A stretch of 64,000 bases of DNA from Staphylococcus sp. KG4-3 (GTDB lineage: Bacteria > Bacillota > Bacilli > Staphylococcales > Staphylococcaceae): assembly GCF_033597815.2 (NCBI RefSeq), contig NZ_CP166245.1:2790001-2854000 (forward strand), written 5' to 3'. The position numbers and the translations under genes were made by a program. The stretch's first letter is position 1; every line of letters starts with the position of its first letter. A model generated the notes under the pieces. The model was not told the DNA's origin and ran no database searches. It was given only the letters and a program-made list of their open reading frames with translations. Shown in pieces: positions 8,595 through 18,648 of the stretch.

Positions 8595-9809
8595 TTAATC
8601 AATTGTTCTATATACTTTAGAATTCATTAGAATAAGCAACCAAACAACGATACTAGCTATGGCTGAAATCGCTAAAACATTAAAAATTGAAATATCCATT
8701 GTATTTAATCCTGAAATCACAACATATGAAATTGGATCAAAACCAGTCATTGCAAGGAAGATTAAACTCATCACTCTGCCTGTCACCTTTTCATCTGAAA
8801 ATTCTTGAGCCATGGTAATAAATGGAATATAAACAATTGTATACGAGAATCCTATTAAGAATAATAATACTATTTGCCAAATTAAATCTGTTACTTGTGT
8901 AAATGCCAGGAATATTAAAAGCATAGCTAATAATGTAAATAATGTTATTTTCCCTCTAACTTTAGTTAAAGTGACGATACTTAGTAATACTGTTCCAGAT
9001 AACATACCTACGCCTAAGCTCGATTGTAAGTAAGTTAAATTGATCGGCGTGCCTCCCGAAGCATCTACTAATATAGGGATACCTACACTTAAAGCTCCCA
9101 AACCAAAAAAGTTAGCAGTAACAAGAATAATAATCCCTGTAATTAAAAAGCGAGATGATTTTACATAACGAAAACCTTCAATAATATCTTTAATTGGAGT
9201 TTCATTGGAACGTTCTGGTGCTTCCGTTTCTTTGATAAAATATGGAAAAACGAATATTGCTGATAAAAATACAAAAATTAGAGCAACGTAGAAACTTGTT
9301 GCGATTGAAAAATTTTCCATAATCATACCTGCAACAATTGGTCCAAGTATAAATGATATTTGCGTACCACCTTGGAAAAGAGAATTAGCTCGTTGAAGTT
9401 GTGCTTGTTTAACCACTTTAGGAATTAATGATGTACATGCAGGGCCAAAAAATGCATCTAACATACCAAATAAAGCAGCTAAAATCATTAAAGGAATTAA
9501 TGAAAGTTGATTATTAATAATAAGAAAATAGAGGATTACCATAACAGCAGCTTCTGCAATATTTGAGTAATACATAATCGTTGTTTTCTTAAATTTATCA
9601 GCCACCATACCACTAAATGTCATCATCAGTAGTCTAGGCACCGTAGCCGATACTAATATGTAACCTAACGCCATCGACGATTGTAATTCTTTAACAGCAT
9701 ACCATGTGATTGTTGTTAAAATTGTACTAAATCCAATCATGGCAAAAATACCTGCCACTAACATAAGCATATATGTCCGGTTGAATATAAGTTTGTTAGA
9801 TATTGTCAA
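8595..9809 (-). CDS. MFS transporter, EntS/MefA-like exporter
   Basis: A 404-residue protein with about 12 membrane helices. The loop after TM2 reads SGMVADKFKKTT (about residues 66-77), and an FFGPACTSLIPKVV stretch near 120 is typical of the MefA/EntS branch (MFS_3), which exports macrolides or siderophores. The start is TTG 9809; GGAGG lies seven bases before it and no ATG is better placed. It stands alone between two terminators. The substrate is unknown. Confidence 0.8.
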   Translation of the reverse strand: MTISNKLIFNRTYMLMLVAGIFAMIGFSTILTTITWYAVKELQSSMALGYILVSATVPRLLMMTFSGMVADKFKKTTIMYYSNIAEAAVMVILYFLIINNQLSLIPLMILAALFGMLDAFFGPACTSLIPKVVKQAQLQRANSLFQGGTQISFILGPIVAGMIMENFSIATSFYVALIFVFLSAIFVFPYFIKETEAPERSNETPIKDIIEGFRYVKSSRFLITGIIILVTANFFGLGALSVGIPILVDASGGTPINLTYLQSSLGVGMLSGTVLLSIVTLTKVRGKITLFTLLAMLLIFLAFTQVTDLIWQIVLLFLIGFSYTIVYIPFITMAQEFSDEKVTGRVMSLIFLAMTGFDPISYVVISGLNTMDISIFNVLAISAIASIVVWLLILMNSKVYRTID

Positions 9810-10085
9810 TTTTATTCCTCCTATATTGCAATTAGATGTTGTTCGTTTCTTGATATGTAATTCAATAGATTTCGATGATTATTTAAATTGCTTATGTATG
9901 GCTTATCTATCCTATTTCAAGCGACAAATACTATAATTACACATTTTTTATTATTAAATTTATTTATCATGTTATAATTATAACAAACATTATGTATATT
10001 TTATAATTTTCATTTATATATTTTATTTCTAAGCAAAATATGGATTATTTTAATGAATATAATCTCCATTAATTAAACATAAAAA

Positions 10086-10128
10086 CACTTCCTTACGAAT
10101 CAAATAGGGCATGAAGCGCAAGGAAGTG
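10086..10128 (-). terminator. Terminator of the MFS-ureohydrolase operon
   Basis: CACTTCCTT pairs with AAGGAAGTG. It lies beyond the ureohydrolase stop, and a T run follows on the minus strand. Confidence 0.75.
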
Positions 10129-10170
10129 CTTTTATTGTAGTATCAAATTTTACAGCTACTTATTTTATAT

Positions 10171-11145
10171 TTATCTTTCACCTTTTAATTCTCTTTCTTT
10201 TAAAACATAGCTCAATAAATCTAGCATAATACGTGCAGCAGTTTGACCTGTCATACCTGTTTGGTCATACATAGGGGCGACTTCTACTAAATCAAATGCT
10301 ACTACTTCATTATGTTTGGCTACTGCTTTTAGTAAATCATTTACCTCATCATATAGTAGTCCCCCAGGAGAAGGGGTTCCGGTACCAGGGGCGATTGACG
10401 GATCAATACCATCAATATCAATAGTAATATATACTTTTTCACCTTTTGGAATGAGGGAGGCTAAATTTTCTGCTCCTTTTTCTCTCATTTGTTTGGGTGA
10501 CAAAATTGTTGCTCCATATTTTCGTGCTGCCTCGACATCTTCTTTTAAACTACTGCTAATCCCTCTAATACCATATTGATAAATGTTTTTTACATGATCC
10601 ATTTCTGATAATCTTCTAATACAGCTGCCATGACCATATCGTTGTCCTGATCTATGATCTGCCCAATCTAAATGAGCATCAATTTGCAACACATGGAATG
10701 GCCCTAAAGCTTCAACACCTTTTCCTGTCGCTGCTGTTATAGAGTGGTCTCCCCCAATAATCACAGGCATAACCTCTGTTTCAACGATTTTTCTTAATGT
10801 TCTTTCAGTATTTTCATGACTTTGCATAAGATCACCATGCACAACATCAACGTCTCCTATATCAAATACCTTCCATTTGGGGCCTAAGTATGTGATATTA
10901 TTTTCTATATCATATGCACCATCTAAACCAAAACTATATAGTGTAGAACCTTCTCTAACTGCTCTGGGACCCATCCTTGCTCCCGATTTCCATTGTGTCC
11001 CCATATCATTTGGTACGCCAATCACAGCAACATCCGCATTAAGCTCTTTTAATTTTTTTATATCATCACAAACTGGATACTTTCCAAACGTACATATTCC
11101 AGTAAACGGTAGATTGAGTATTTGTTTTTCGTCTGGTTTCATCAT
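10171..11145 (-). CDS. Agmatinase/arginase-family ureohydrolase
   Basis: Start set at ATG 11145, six bases after GGAGGAG, giving 324 residues. All the binuclear manganese motifs of the ureohydrolase family are present: GGDHS (about 137-141), DAHLDWAD (about 160-167) and DIDGIDPSIAPGTGTPSPGG (about 240-259). The enzyme should hydrolyse a guanidino compound to urea plus an amine. The HGSCIRRL segment after the second motif is agmatinase/guanidinobutyrase-like, but the substrate (agmatine, guanidinobutyrate, guanidinopropionate or guanidine) cannot be decided here. It lies 17 bases downstream of a 14-TM MFS gene, with a LysR gene upstream, suggesting uptake or export coupled to hydrolysis. It is distinct from hutG. 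Confidence 0.8.
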   Translation of the reverse strand: MMKPDEKQILNLPFTGICTFGKYPVCDDIKKLKELNADVAVIGVPNDMGTQWKSGARMGPRAVREGSTLYSFGLDGAYDIENNITYLGPKWKVFDIGDVDVVHGDLMQSHENTERTLRKIVETEVMPVIIGGDHSITAATGKGVEALGPFHVLQIDAHLDWADHRSGQRYGHGSCIRRLSEMDHVKNIYQYGIRGISSSLKEDVEAARKYGATILSPKQMREKGAENLASLIPKGEKVYITIDIDGIDPSIAPGTGTPSPGGLLYDEVNDLLKAVAKHNEVVAFDLVEVAPMYDQTGMTGQTAARIMLDLLSYVLKERELKGER

Positions 11146-11162
11146 AGTTAACTCCTCCATTT

Positions 11163-12548
11163 TTAAGTTAATTTTGCTTTTAATGACTTTTCATACATTG
11201 TCGATATCAAAATAATAATAGATACAATTCCAAATGCGAGAGGTGTTAACATACCAATTGCACCTGCTAAATGAATGTCATGAATCAAGACTGAAAATGT
11301 ACTATAAATTGCCGTTGATATAGCAATTCCAAATGAATAACCTAAAGAACTCGCCATCTTATATATACCTGAACCAATACCTGACTTATCATCGCTTACA
11401 TTTTCTAGCAAAGTGTCAATAGAAGGGGTAGCATATAACCCTATTCCAATGCCACCTATTAAGAATCCTATAAATACAACTACAAGATAGGTGAAATTAG
11501 GTAAAAATGTTAACGCACCTGAACTCATTCCTATACTCGCAATAATAATTGATAGAAACATTGGCTTGCTAGGACCAAACTTCTGAAGCATTTTCTCACC
11601 AACTCTAATCATTAACAACAATGCTACAATATTACCTAACGTTAACAAACCGGTTTCAAAGGCCGTATATCCTCTAGCAACTTGAATATAAGTATTTGCT
11701 ACAACAATAGTACCTGCTATACCATTTTGTAAAAAATTAGTAAGCACCGCGCCTGTGAAAGGCTTAGATTTAAATAACTTTAAATCTATAAATTGATGCT
11801 TTCTAGACTTTTCGTAAAAAATAAAAATTAAGGCTAATATGATTGAAGTAATAAATAATCCTATGGTAGTTATACTAAACCACCCTAATTCTTGACCCTG
11901 TGTAATAATTACATTTATTACTAATAGTGCTAAAACAAAAATACTAAACCCTACTACATCAAACCTTTTTTTATTAAATTTAGAAATTTTAGTTTCTTCA
12001 ATTGTCCTAAGTAATACCATAGCGATTGCAGATACGATTATAGAAAGTACGAAAATTAGTCGCCAATCAAAATATGTCGCTATTAATCCTCCTACAAATG
12101 TTGTTACACCTCCGCCTCCCCATGATCCAAATGACCAATAACTTAATGCACGTTGTCTTTCACTTTTGTCAAATGTTGTTTTAATTAAAGCTAAAGTTGC
12201 TGGCATAATTAAAGCAGCAGATAATCCTTGAAGTATTCTTGCAAATATCAACAAGACAGGTTCTCTAGCTGCAATAATTAACAACGACCCAATGATACTG
12301 ATAATTAATCCAACATAAGTAATTCTTTTTCTTCCTATCCTATCTGCGATACCTCCACCAACTACTATGAATAGTCCACAAAATAGCGACGTCAAACTCG
12401 TTGAAATATTCAAAACACCTGATGAAACTTTAAGATCTTTTTGCATCGTTGGTATGATATTAATCATTGATTGAGCAAAAAGCCAAAAAGTTAATATTGC
12501 CAATACCATTCCTAAAATATACAAATTTATTTGCTTTTTAGCTTTCAT
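11163..12548 (-). CDS. MFS transporter, DHA2 (14-TM) family
   Basis: A 461-residue protein with about 14 hydrophobic segments. Motif A appears as GGGIADRIGRKR (about residues 63-74), and the motif C-like glycine-rich region SFGSWGGGGVTTFVGG near 142-157. The DHA2 (EmrB/QacA) family exports drugs or metabolites with protons; some relatives import amino acids or amines. The start ATG 12548 follows AAGGGGGGG. It is the first gene of a two-gene operon with the ureohydrolase, so it probably moves that enzyme's substrate or product. Promoter and operator features lie immediately upstream. Confidence 0.8.
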   Translation of the reverse strand: MKAKKQINLYILGMVLAILTFWLFAQSMINIIPTMQKDLKVSSGVLNISTSLTSLFCGLFIVVGGGIADRIGRKRITYVGLIISIIGSLLIIAAREPVLLIFARILQGLSAALIMPATLALIKTTFDKSERQRALSYWSFGSWGGGGVTTFVGGLIATYFDWRLIFVLSIIVSAIAMVLLRTIEETKISKFNKKRFDVVGFSIFVLALLVINVIITQGQELGWFSITTIGLFITSIILALIFIFYEKSRKHQFIDLKLFKSKPFTGAVLTNFLQNGIAGTIVVANTYIQVARGYTAFETGLLTLGNIVALLLMIRVGEKMLQKFGPSKPMFLSIIIASIGMSSGALTFLPNFTYLVVVFIGFLIGGIGIGLYATPSIDTLLENVSDDKSGIGSGIYKMASSLGYSFGIAISTAIYSTFSVLIHDIHLAGAIGMLTPLAFGIVSIIILISTMYEKSLKAKLT

Positions 12549-12562
12549 GGCACCCCCCCTTA

Positions 12563-12617
12563 TTTGAAGACAGCTTCAAATTAGTTGAAGTTTAGCACCA
12601 TAATCTTTACACAGCAA
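12563..12617 (-). promoter_or_regulatory. Promoter and three-half-site operator of the MFS-ureohydrolase operon
   Basis: Minus-strand -35 TTGCTG (12617-12612) and -10 TAAACT (12594-12589) are 17 bases apart. Overlapping the start region are three CTTCAA/TTGAAG half sites at 12564-12569, 12574-12579 and 12585-12590, forming two overlapping inverted repeats. The position suggests a repressor or a LysR-type site (the central one fits T-N11-A). Confidence 0.55.
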
Positions 12618-12763
12618 ATAAATTTTCAGAAAAATAAGATTATTTAAGAGTTTGCTTTGCTCCCTAACTCCTTATTATCACTACAATATTCCAATATAAA
12701 TAACTATAAATATTAAAAGGTTATAAAATTTATTTATGTACTTATTTATTTTTTAATAAAAAT

Positions 12764-12788
12764 ACAGCAAGCAACATTAGCTTGCTGT
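12764..12788 (-). terminator. Terminator of the LysR gene
   Basis: ACAGCAAGC pairs with GCTTGCTGT around a seven-base loop, just past the stop at 12794. A TATTTTTATT run follows on the minus strand. Confidence 0.75.
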
Positions 12789-12793
12789 TTGTC

Positions 12794-13687
12794 CTATTGG
12801 CAATTATAATATTCTGCACAAAAAGTTATAAAATTTTTCATATCATTATTCATTGTGCTTTCTTTATAGAATAACCATGTATTTCTCATAATTTTATGCC
12901 CATTTTTAAATACTAGGTCTTTTGTATAAAATAGGTCTTCTTCTAAAATACAAGACTTAGGTACAATAGAATATCCCATATCTTTTTGCACAAATTTTTT
13001 ACAAATTTCAATTTTATCCGCTTGTAAAATATTTTTGGCATAAGTATTATACCGCTCATCCCACCACTCATTAATAGCTTTAGATATTGAATTTTCTAAT
13101 TCAATATAAGTATTATAATTCTGATGTGCCTTGTAAACAATTCTATGTTCTTTTTGTAGTTTTTTTAAATTTATAGGTTGGTTGCTAATAATTGTTAATG
13201 GATCCTCTTTTAATAATATTCTTTCACCATGCCATTCATAATCACCTGTGATGATTCCTATATCAATATCACTATTTTCTAATTGTTCCAAAATTTCAAT
13301 ACTCCATCCACTTGTCATGTTCATATATACGTCTGAATAATTTTCCACATAACTTTTAATTAAATCAGGCATATTATAAATTGCGAAGTTAGTATTTGCC
13401 CCTAACTTAATGGTTCCTTTCAATCCTTCTCTAATCTCATTAATATTTAACTTCAAATTTTGAATTTCAAACAATACTTTATTTGAAAATTTAACCAGAT
13501 ATTCACCTTCAGGTGTAAAATTAAATTCATTCCCTTGTTTATTAATAAGTTTAATACCAAATTCTTTTTCTATCTTTTTTATTCTATAAGATAGTGTTGG
13601 TTGTGACATAAACAACCTGTTTGCAGCTTTTGTAAAACTTTTATCTTCGTTTAATAGTGACAATATTTTATAATCATCCTCTTGCAT
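12794..13687 (-). CDS. LysR-family transcriptional regulator
   Basis: A 297-residue protein with an N-terminal winged helix-turn-helix (SFTKAANRLFMSQPTLSYRIKKIEKEFGIKL, about residues 17-47, shown here as the classic LysR A-x-x-L-x-x-S-Q-P-x-[LI]-S pattern). An effector-binding domain follows from about residue 90 (GTIKLGAN). AAGGAGG lies six bases before ATG 13687. It sits directly upstream of, and codirectional with, the MFS-ureohydrolase operon, but is separated from it by its own terminator. It is the obvious candidate regulator of that operon, responding to a guanidino compound or amine. The last point is inference. Confidence 0.85.
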   Translation of the reverse strand: MQEDDYKILSLLNEDKSFTKAANRLFMSQPTLSYRIKKIEKEFGIKLINKQGNEFNFTPEGEYLVKFSNKVLFEIQNLKLNINEIREGLKGTIKLGANTNFAIYNMPDLIKSYVENYSDVYMNMTSGWSIEILEQLENSDIDIGIITGDYEWHGERILLKEDPLTIISNQPINLKKLQKEHRIVYKAHQNYNTYIELENSISKAINEWWDERYNTYAKNILQADKIEICKKFVQKDMGYSIVPKSCILEEDLFYTKDLVFKNGHKIMRNTWLFYKESTMNNDMKNFITFCAEYYNCQ

Positions 13688-13747
13688 TTCAATCCTCCTT
13701 ATTTGTAAATTATAGACAATTGTACATCACCATTGTTATTTTTCTAA

Positions 13748-13960
13748 GCTATTTTAATTTCAACATTATTTATTTTGCTTTTCTTATTTTTCATCGTCTT
13801 CTTTGGCATGAATTTATCAGAAGTTGCAGTATCAGGCTCAGAAGCTACAAATCTAACAAACAGTATAGTTGTTGTAGGCGTATATGCGTTAGTTGGCATA
13901 ATAGCTTTTGTTCTATCTTATGTTACTTCATTAAAAATATTTAAGAATCAAGAATTATAA
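13748..13960 (+). other. Short membrane-protein-like frame, probably a remnant
   Basis: An open frame of about 70 codons encodes two hydrophobic helices joined by NLSEVAVSGSEATNLTNS and ends in a basic tail (SLKIFKNQEL). It looks like the C-terminal end of a permease. There is no ribosome site in front of any start codon, so it is probably a leftover gene fragment. A small membrane protein cannot be excluded. Confidence 0.35.
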
Positions 13961-14015
13961 TGAGTGAATATTAATATAGAAATCACTAATAATTAAGTTG
14001 AATTTCAGTAAAATA

Positions 14016-14060
14016 AAAACAGCCCTAATTGACTAACATTAGTTAATCAGGGCTGTTTTT
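14016..14060. terminator. Terminator downstream of lacH
   Basis: AAAAACAGCCCT pairs with AGGGCTGTTTTT, with an inner paired arm around CATTAG. The stem has A and T runs on both sides, so it could work in both directions. Confidence 0.85.
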
Positions 14061-14084
14061 ATTTATATATTATTCAAAAATTTC

Positions 14085-17069
14085 TTAAACAAATTTCAAA
14101 TTAAAGCTAAACTCGATGTGTCGATCATTTAACCGATATGCTTCATTTAATTCTGGACCACAACTATTTGAACCTATACCACTTTGTGCATAATCGATAT
14201 ATACATAGGTTTGATCTTCAAGTTCGAGTGCATCTTTATGAGTTGTTTCGGTCAGCTGTTTTAATGAATAATGCGTTGTATTAAAACTAAATGTATTGTC
14301 ACTTGTCACGATAACTCTTTTATACCCATCACTAATTTCAACAAATGTAGTTTCATTATGACTTCCTGTTTCTTGAGGTCTGATATGGACTTCACCATTG
14401 CCTGTGACAGTCGTCTCAAACTTATCTAAATAATTGGCTACACCTTTATCTTCGTAACTACTGAAAGGACCTTTGCCATAATATTTCACTTGTTCAAATA
14501 CTTTAGGTAAAGTCAAACCTAAACCAAATCGTGGCAAATAAGGTGCTTTCACATCTCTTTCTAAATCATAAGTTACATTAAGTATTCCATCATGCTGAAC
14601 ACGCCAAGTCACTGTTCCAAATAGAACCGGCGGCACCGCTTCATTAACCATCGCTATATTAAAAATAAGACTGACCTCTGTCTCGCTTTCTACAATTTGA
14701 TAATCGTACACGCGTGTGGTGATATCTTTATAACCAGAGTAAACCCAGTCACATTTTATATTCGTATCATTATCAGTGGGAGCTCTCCAAATATTATTTG
14801 TTGTGTGTTGGTTAATCACTATATGATTATGCTTGAGAACTGACTCAAGGCTTGCATTATCTTTATTAAAAACATACGTTTCACTTTTATCTACTGAAAC
14901 TTTTATTAATTTATCAGTTTCATTTACTAGAAGATCAATTTCACCCAATTGCTCATCCTGTTCTTTCATTGTTCGACGTTGATATACGATTTGATCATGT
15001 CCTAATTCAAAATTTTCATGACGAAATATATCATCATCTTTTAATTTATATCGTAATATGACATCACTGATATGTTCTATATTAATATAATTGCTCAAAT
15101 CAATTGTTTGCATAGTGTGTGGCAAGAAGTTTGAAAGAGGTATTTCACTTATCGTTTTTTCTCCATTCAAATTTGTCACTGTAGCCTCTACAAACAAATA
15201 TTTCTCTGCAGGCGTAAAATCCAATTGGTTACGTAGCCCAATTTTAAAATCATCTTGTGACACAAGTTTTAATGGTCTATGCTCTTGTTTGAATTCATAA
15301 TAACCTTCATGGGGCACCCTATTTGGAAAAACAATGCCATCGACACAAAAATTACCGTCATGTAGTTTTTCTCCAAAGTCACCACCATACCTAAAAATAG
15401 GATTACCGTCTTTCATTCCAATTTGAATGGCATGATCGCACCATTCCCAAACAAATCCTCCGATAAAGTTATCATATTGCTCAACTAGTGTTTGATAAGC
15501 GTGTAAATCTCCTGGAGAATTGCCCATTGCATGTGCGTATTCACATAGGATAAACGGTTTATCTAAATCCGGCTTTTTCAAATAAGTTTCCTCAATTTCT
15601 TTAGGGGAAGGATACATTCTACTAATCATATCTATATTAGATAGATCATAGTGTTGTTGCTTATCTCGATATAATGTACCTTCGTAATGAATTGGCCTTG
15701 TATTATCTAGCGATTTGGCATGTTCTGCACCTTTGACCATATTCTTACCAAATCCTGATTCATTCCCTAATGACCATGATACGATAGAGCTATAATTTTT
15801 CAGTGGCACAATAGAAGCTGCAATACGCTCTATAATAGCTGTTTCAAATTTACTATCGTCAGCTATAATATTAAAATCTTCATTATTGTCTTCACCATAT
15901 AACCTAACAACACCATGAGTCTCAATATCAGCCTCACTCATTACGTAAAAACCGTAATGGTCCGTCATTTCGTAGAATAACGGAGATTTTGGGTAATGTG
16001 CCGTGCGAATGGCGTTAAAGTTCCCTTGTTTCATCAATTCTAGGTCTTTTTTAAAATGGGATTCTGTCATTACGTAACCAGTTTCTGGGTGACTATCATG
16101 GTAATTTGTACCACGCAGTTTGATAGATTGACCATTAATATAAAATTGATTATTTTGGATAGCCACTTCACGAATTCCAATTTTTTGTGTAATCACTTCT
16201 TGATCCGTCAAAATATATAATGTATATAATTTTGGATTTTCTGTAGACCACAAATGTGGATTTTGGACATCAAATTGATATTCATGTACTCCAGATATGC
16301 TTGCTACCTCTTCACCCTCAGGATTAAATAATTGAAATTCTACTGATTTTAGATTGTGAGCCCGTTCTATTTTTACATCTATCTGGGCAGAATTTAATCC
16401 GTCACTTAGATTTGTTTCCACTTTAAAATCATCAACACGTTTAGTTGCACGTTTCAATATATAAACATCTCTAAAAATGCCCGAGTGTCGAAACATGTCC
16501 TGATTTTCAAAATAAGTACCATCAGAATATTTAAGTACAAGTACGTCAATATTATTCTCACCTTGTTGCACAAAATCGGAAATATCAAATTCAGAAATAG
16601 CATGTGCAATTTGACTATAGCCTATAAATTCATTATTAATCCATACATAAAATGCACTATCTACACCTTCAAAGTTCAAATGATAATCGTGTTGTTGATC
16701 ATATTCATCGATAGTAAACTTTCTCGTGTAGTGTCCACATGGATTATCTTTAGGTACATATGGTGGATCAAAAGGTATTGGATACTGAGTATTTAAATAT
16801 TGTATTTGATCATAGCCATATAAATTCCAAACTGATGGGACTGTTAGTGTTTTGCTTTCCTGTTCATTTGAATGATTTAGATAAGCTTCTATTGACTCAA
16901 AGTATTGAAAGCACCATTCCCCATTTAACAATGTCGCATTTCGAGTATTATATCTTGTTCCAAAATGATAATCCACTTCCCCTTGTTGATATGGTATATA
17001 AAACGCACGTCTTGGTAATAAATTAACATGTTGAATCTCTATATTTTCGTGAAACTGCTGGTCTAACAT
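14085..17069 (-). CDS. lacH: Beta-galactosidase, GH2 (LacZ type)
   Basis: Hydrolyses lactose to glucose and galactose in the cytoplasm. ATG 17069, nine bases after AAAGGGG, gives 994 residues, the length I recall for S. xylosus LacH; the frame's TTG three codons earlier lacks spacing. GH2 features in order: sugar-binding jelly roll, immunoglobulin-like domain, TIM barrel with acid/base Glu437 (SWSLGNESGFG) and nucleophile Glu510 (ILCEYAHAMGN), then a C-terminal galactosidase small-chain domain (NNIWRAPTDND). It follows lacP by 14 bases. This is free-lactose metabolism, different from the PTS/6-phospho-beta-galactosidase route (lacFEG) typical of S. aureus. Confidence 0.9.
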   Translation of the reverse strand: MLDQQFHENIEIQHVNLLPRRAFYIPYQQGEVDYHFGTRYNTRNATLLNGEWCFQYFESIEAYLNHSNEQESKTLTVPSVWNLYGYDQIQYLNTQYPIPFDPPYVPKDNPCGHYTRKFTIDEYDQQHDYHLNFEGVDSAFYVWINNEFIGYSQIAHAISEFDISDFVQQGENNIDVLVLKYSDGTYFENQDMFRHSGIFRDVYILKRATKRVDDFKVETNLSDGLNSAQIDVKIERAHNLKSVEFQLFNPEGEEVASISGVHEYQFDVQNPHLWSTENPKLYTLYILTDQEVITQKIGIREVAIQNNQFYINGQSIKLRGTNYHDSHPETGYVMTESHFKKDLELMKQGNFNAIRTAHYPKSPLFYEMTDHYGFYVMSEADIETHGVVRLYGEDNNEDFNIIADDSKFETAIIERIAASIVPLKNYSSIVSWSLGNESGFGKNMVKGAEHAKSLDNTRPIHYEGTLYRDKQQHYDLSNIDMISRMYPSPKEIEETYLKKPDLDKPFILCEYAHAMGNSPGDLHAYQTLVEQYDNFIGGFVWEWCDHAIQIGMKDGNPIFRYGGDFGEKLHDGNFCVDGIVFPNRVPHEGYYEFKQEHRPLKLVSQDDFKIGLRNQLDFTPAEKYLFVEATVTNLNGEKTISEIPLSNFLPHTMQTIDLSNYINIEHISDVILRYKLKDDDIFRHENFELGHDQIVYQRRTMKEQDEQLGEIDLLVNETDKLIKVSVDKSETYVFNKDNASLESVLKHNHIVINQHTTNNIWRAPTDNDTNIKCDWVYSGYKDITTRVYDYQIVESETEVSLIFNIAMVNEAVPPVLFGTVTWRVQHDGILNVTYDLERDVKAPYLPRFGLGLTLPKVFEQVKYYGKGPFSSYEDKGVANYLDKFETTVTGNGEVHIRPQETGSHNETTFVEISDGYKRVIVTSDNTFSFNTTHYSLKQLTETTHKDALELEDQTYVYIDYAQSGIGSNSCGPELNEAYRLNDRHIEFSFNLKFV

Positions 17070-17083
17070 AGCTAACAACCCCT

Positions 17084-18472
17084 TTATTTAATTCTTTCTC
17101 TAAATTCCCTTTGTCGTTTATACTGTAATGTCTTTTCAATATCCGTTAAAAAGTCACCTTTTAAATTAAAGGCTTTATGATATAAAAATGCGGCTAAACA
17201 AACGAAAATAAGTGGTGAAACTAAGATCATGATTCTTAAACCGTTAATTGTCACAACTGATTGTGCTTCGTTTGGCGTATAACCTAAAATAGATAAACCT
17301 ACGCCGACGATTAATGCCGCCACCGCTTGAGAGGTCTTAGTTAAGAATGTATTTGTTGATGTAATAATACTTTCATTACGCTGACCGAATTTAACTTCTC
17401 CGTAATCAATCACATCTGCTAATGAAACAGTTGTAATACCAACCATAAAACCTGAACCAATTCGTAATATCCCCGCGCCTATAATAACTAAAGTCATACT
17501 TTGTGGTGCAATATAGCCGGATATCAAAATAATTAACAATCCAGAGATAATGCATGTTATAGAAGTGTTAAATGCAGCGGTTCTGCCAACCCATTTAATA
17601 AAGCGTGGTAATAACAGTAAACCAACCATTTCGCATAAAATCATAGAATTAAAAATTGAAAATAAATGTTCTGCATTAACTACATATTTAAAATAATAAA
17701 TAATAGAGCCATTTAATGTTTGTAAACACAAGTTAAAAGTTAAGAGCACGCCCATAATTGCTAATAATTCTTTGTTTTTAAATAAAATTCGACCGATATC
17801 TTTAAATTTAACTTTTATGCCTATTTGCTTTTCCATTTCTTGGTCTTCCGGTACTTTAAAGACAGTTACACCAATGGTAAATATAAAAATCAAACTACAA
17901 ATTATTGCAAATACAAAAATCCCTGTAGAATCACTACCTCCGCCAAAAATATCACCAAGTTTATGTATAAAGAATAAACCGAATGTGCCGACAGTAAATG
18001 CAGCTAAGCTAGCGAAAAATCTTGGGATGACTGATACTTCTTCACGTTCTCTTGGATTATGCGTCAAGTTAGGAAGCCATGACCAATAAGGTATATCCAT
18101 CATGGTATATGTCATTCCCCAGGAAATATATATAATAGAAATATAAATGTACATTGCTGTTTGTGGTAAATCAAAATTAGTAAATAATAATACTGTTACT
18201 ACAGCATTAATCAATGTGCCGATAACAAGCCATGTCTTAAATTTACCAAAGTTGTTTCGTGTATTATCAACAATCATTCCCATAATTGGATCGTTAATTG
18301 CATCCCATATACGTGCAACAAACAACATAACTCCAACAAACGCAGGAGATAGCCCTACTATGTCTGTAATATAAAACATTAGAAATACACTGACGATATT
18401 AAATATGGCGTCCTTACCGACGGCACCGAAGCCAAATGCAAATTTTTGTTTTCCTGTTAAATGCCTATTCAT
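17084..18472 (-). CDS. lacP: Lactose permease, GPH cation symporter family
   Basis: A 462-residue, 12-TM protein. ATG 18472 is chosen over GTG 18481 because the GAGGTG ribosome site overlaps the latter; 462 residues is also the length I recall for S. xylosus LacP. GPH-family signatures include [19 protein letters not shown] at the N-terminus, the loop [19 protein letters not shown] (about residues 50-68) and RREREEVS-like loops near 140. It lacks the C-terminal EIIA domain found in S. thermophilus LacS. It should bring unphosphorylated lactose in with a cation. It is the first gene of lacPH, divergent from lacR. Confidence 0.88.
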   Translation of the reverse strand: MNRHLTGKQKFAFGFGAVGKDAIFNIVSVFLMFYITDIVGLSPAFVGVMLFVARIWDAINDPIMGMIVDNTRNNFGKFKTWLVIGTLINAVVTVLLFTNFDLPQTAMYIYISIIYISWGMTYTMMDIPYWSWLPNLTHNPREREEVSVIPRFFASLAAFTVGTFGLFFIHKLGDIFGGGSDSTGIFVFAIICSLIFIFTIGVTVFKVPEDQEMEKQIGIKVKFKDIGRILFKNKELLAIMGVLLTFNLCLQTLNGSIIYYFKYVVNAEHLFSIFNSMILCEMVGLLLLPRFIKWVGRTAAFNTSITCIISGLLIILISGYIAPQSMTLVIIGAGILRIGSGFMVGITTVSLADVIDYGEVKFGQRNESIITSTNTFLTKTSQAVAALIVGVGLSILGYTPNEAQSVVTINGLRIMILVSPLIFVCLAAFLYHKAFNLKGDFLTDIEKTLQYKRQREFRERIK

Positions 18473-18499
18473 TACATTCACCTCTATGTTAGTTCTTAA

Positions 18500-18513
18500 T
18501 TAAAACGCTTACA
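18500..18513. promoter_or_regulatory. cre site (CcpA) of lacPH
   Basis: TTAAAACGCTTACA fits the cre consensus TGWAANCGNTNWCA at 13 of 14 positions. It lies 28 bases upstream of the lacP start codon, where CcpA binding would block transcription. S. xylosus lacPH is known to be catabolite-repressed. Confidence 0.7.
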
Positions 18514-18648
18514 TGTATGTTGATTCTATTCTATCAGTAGTAAGTTATGGTTATGAATAGCATAATGATGACGATATATGGCAAAATGTTTCATTTTCAA
18601 TTAATATAAATATAAGTTCAAATATGTTTTTTAATTAAGAGGGATAAC

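Noticed and set aside
8408..8620. 70-codon plus-strand frame
   Set aside because: No ribosome site, very AT-rich codons, and it runs through the terminator hairpin at 8527-8553 and into the MFS gene end.
12549..12793. Possible guanidine riboswitch ahead of the MFS-ureohydrolase operon
   Set aside because: The leader after the predicted start is only about 35 bases and holds an operator-like palindrome; no riboswitch fold or terminator is seen there.
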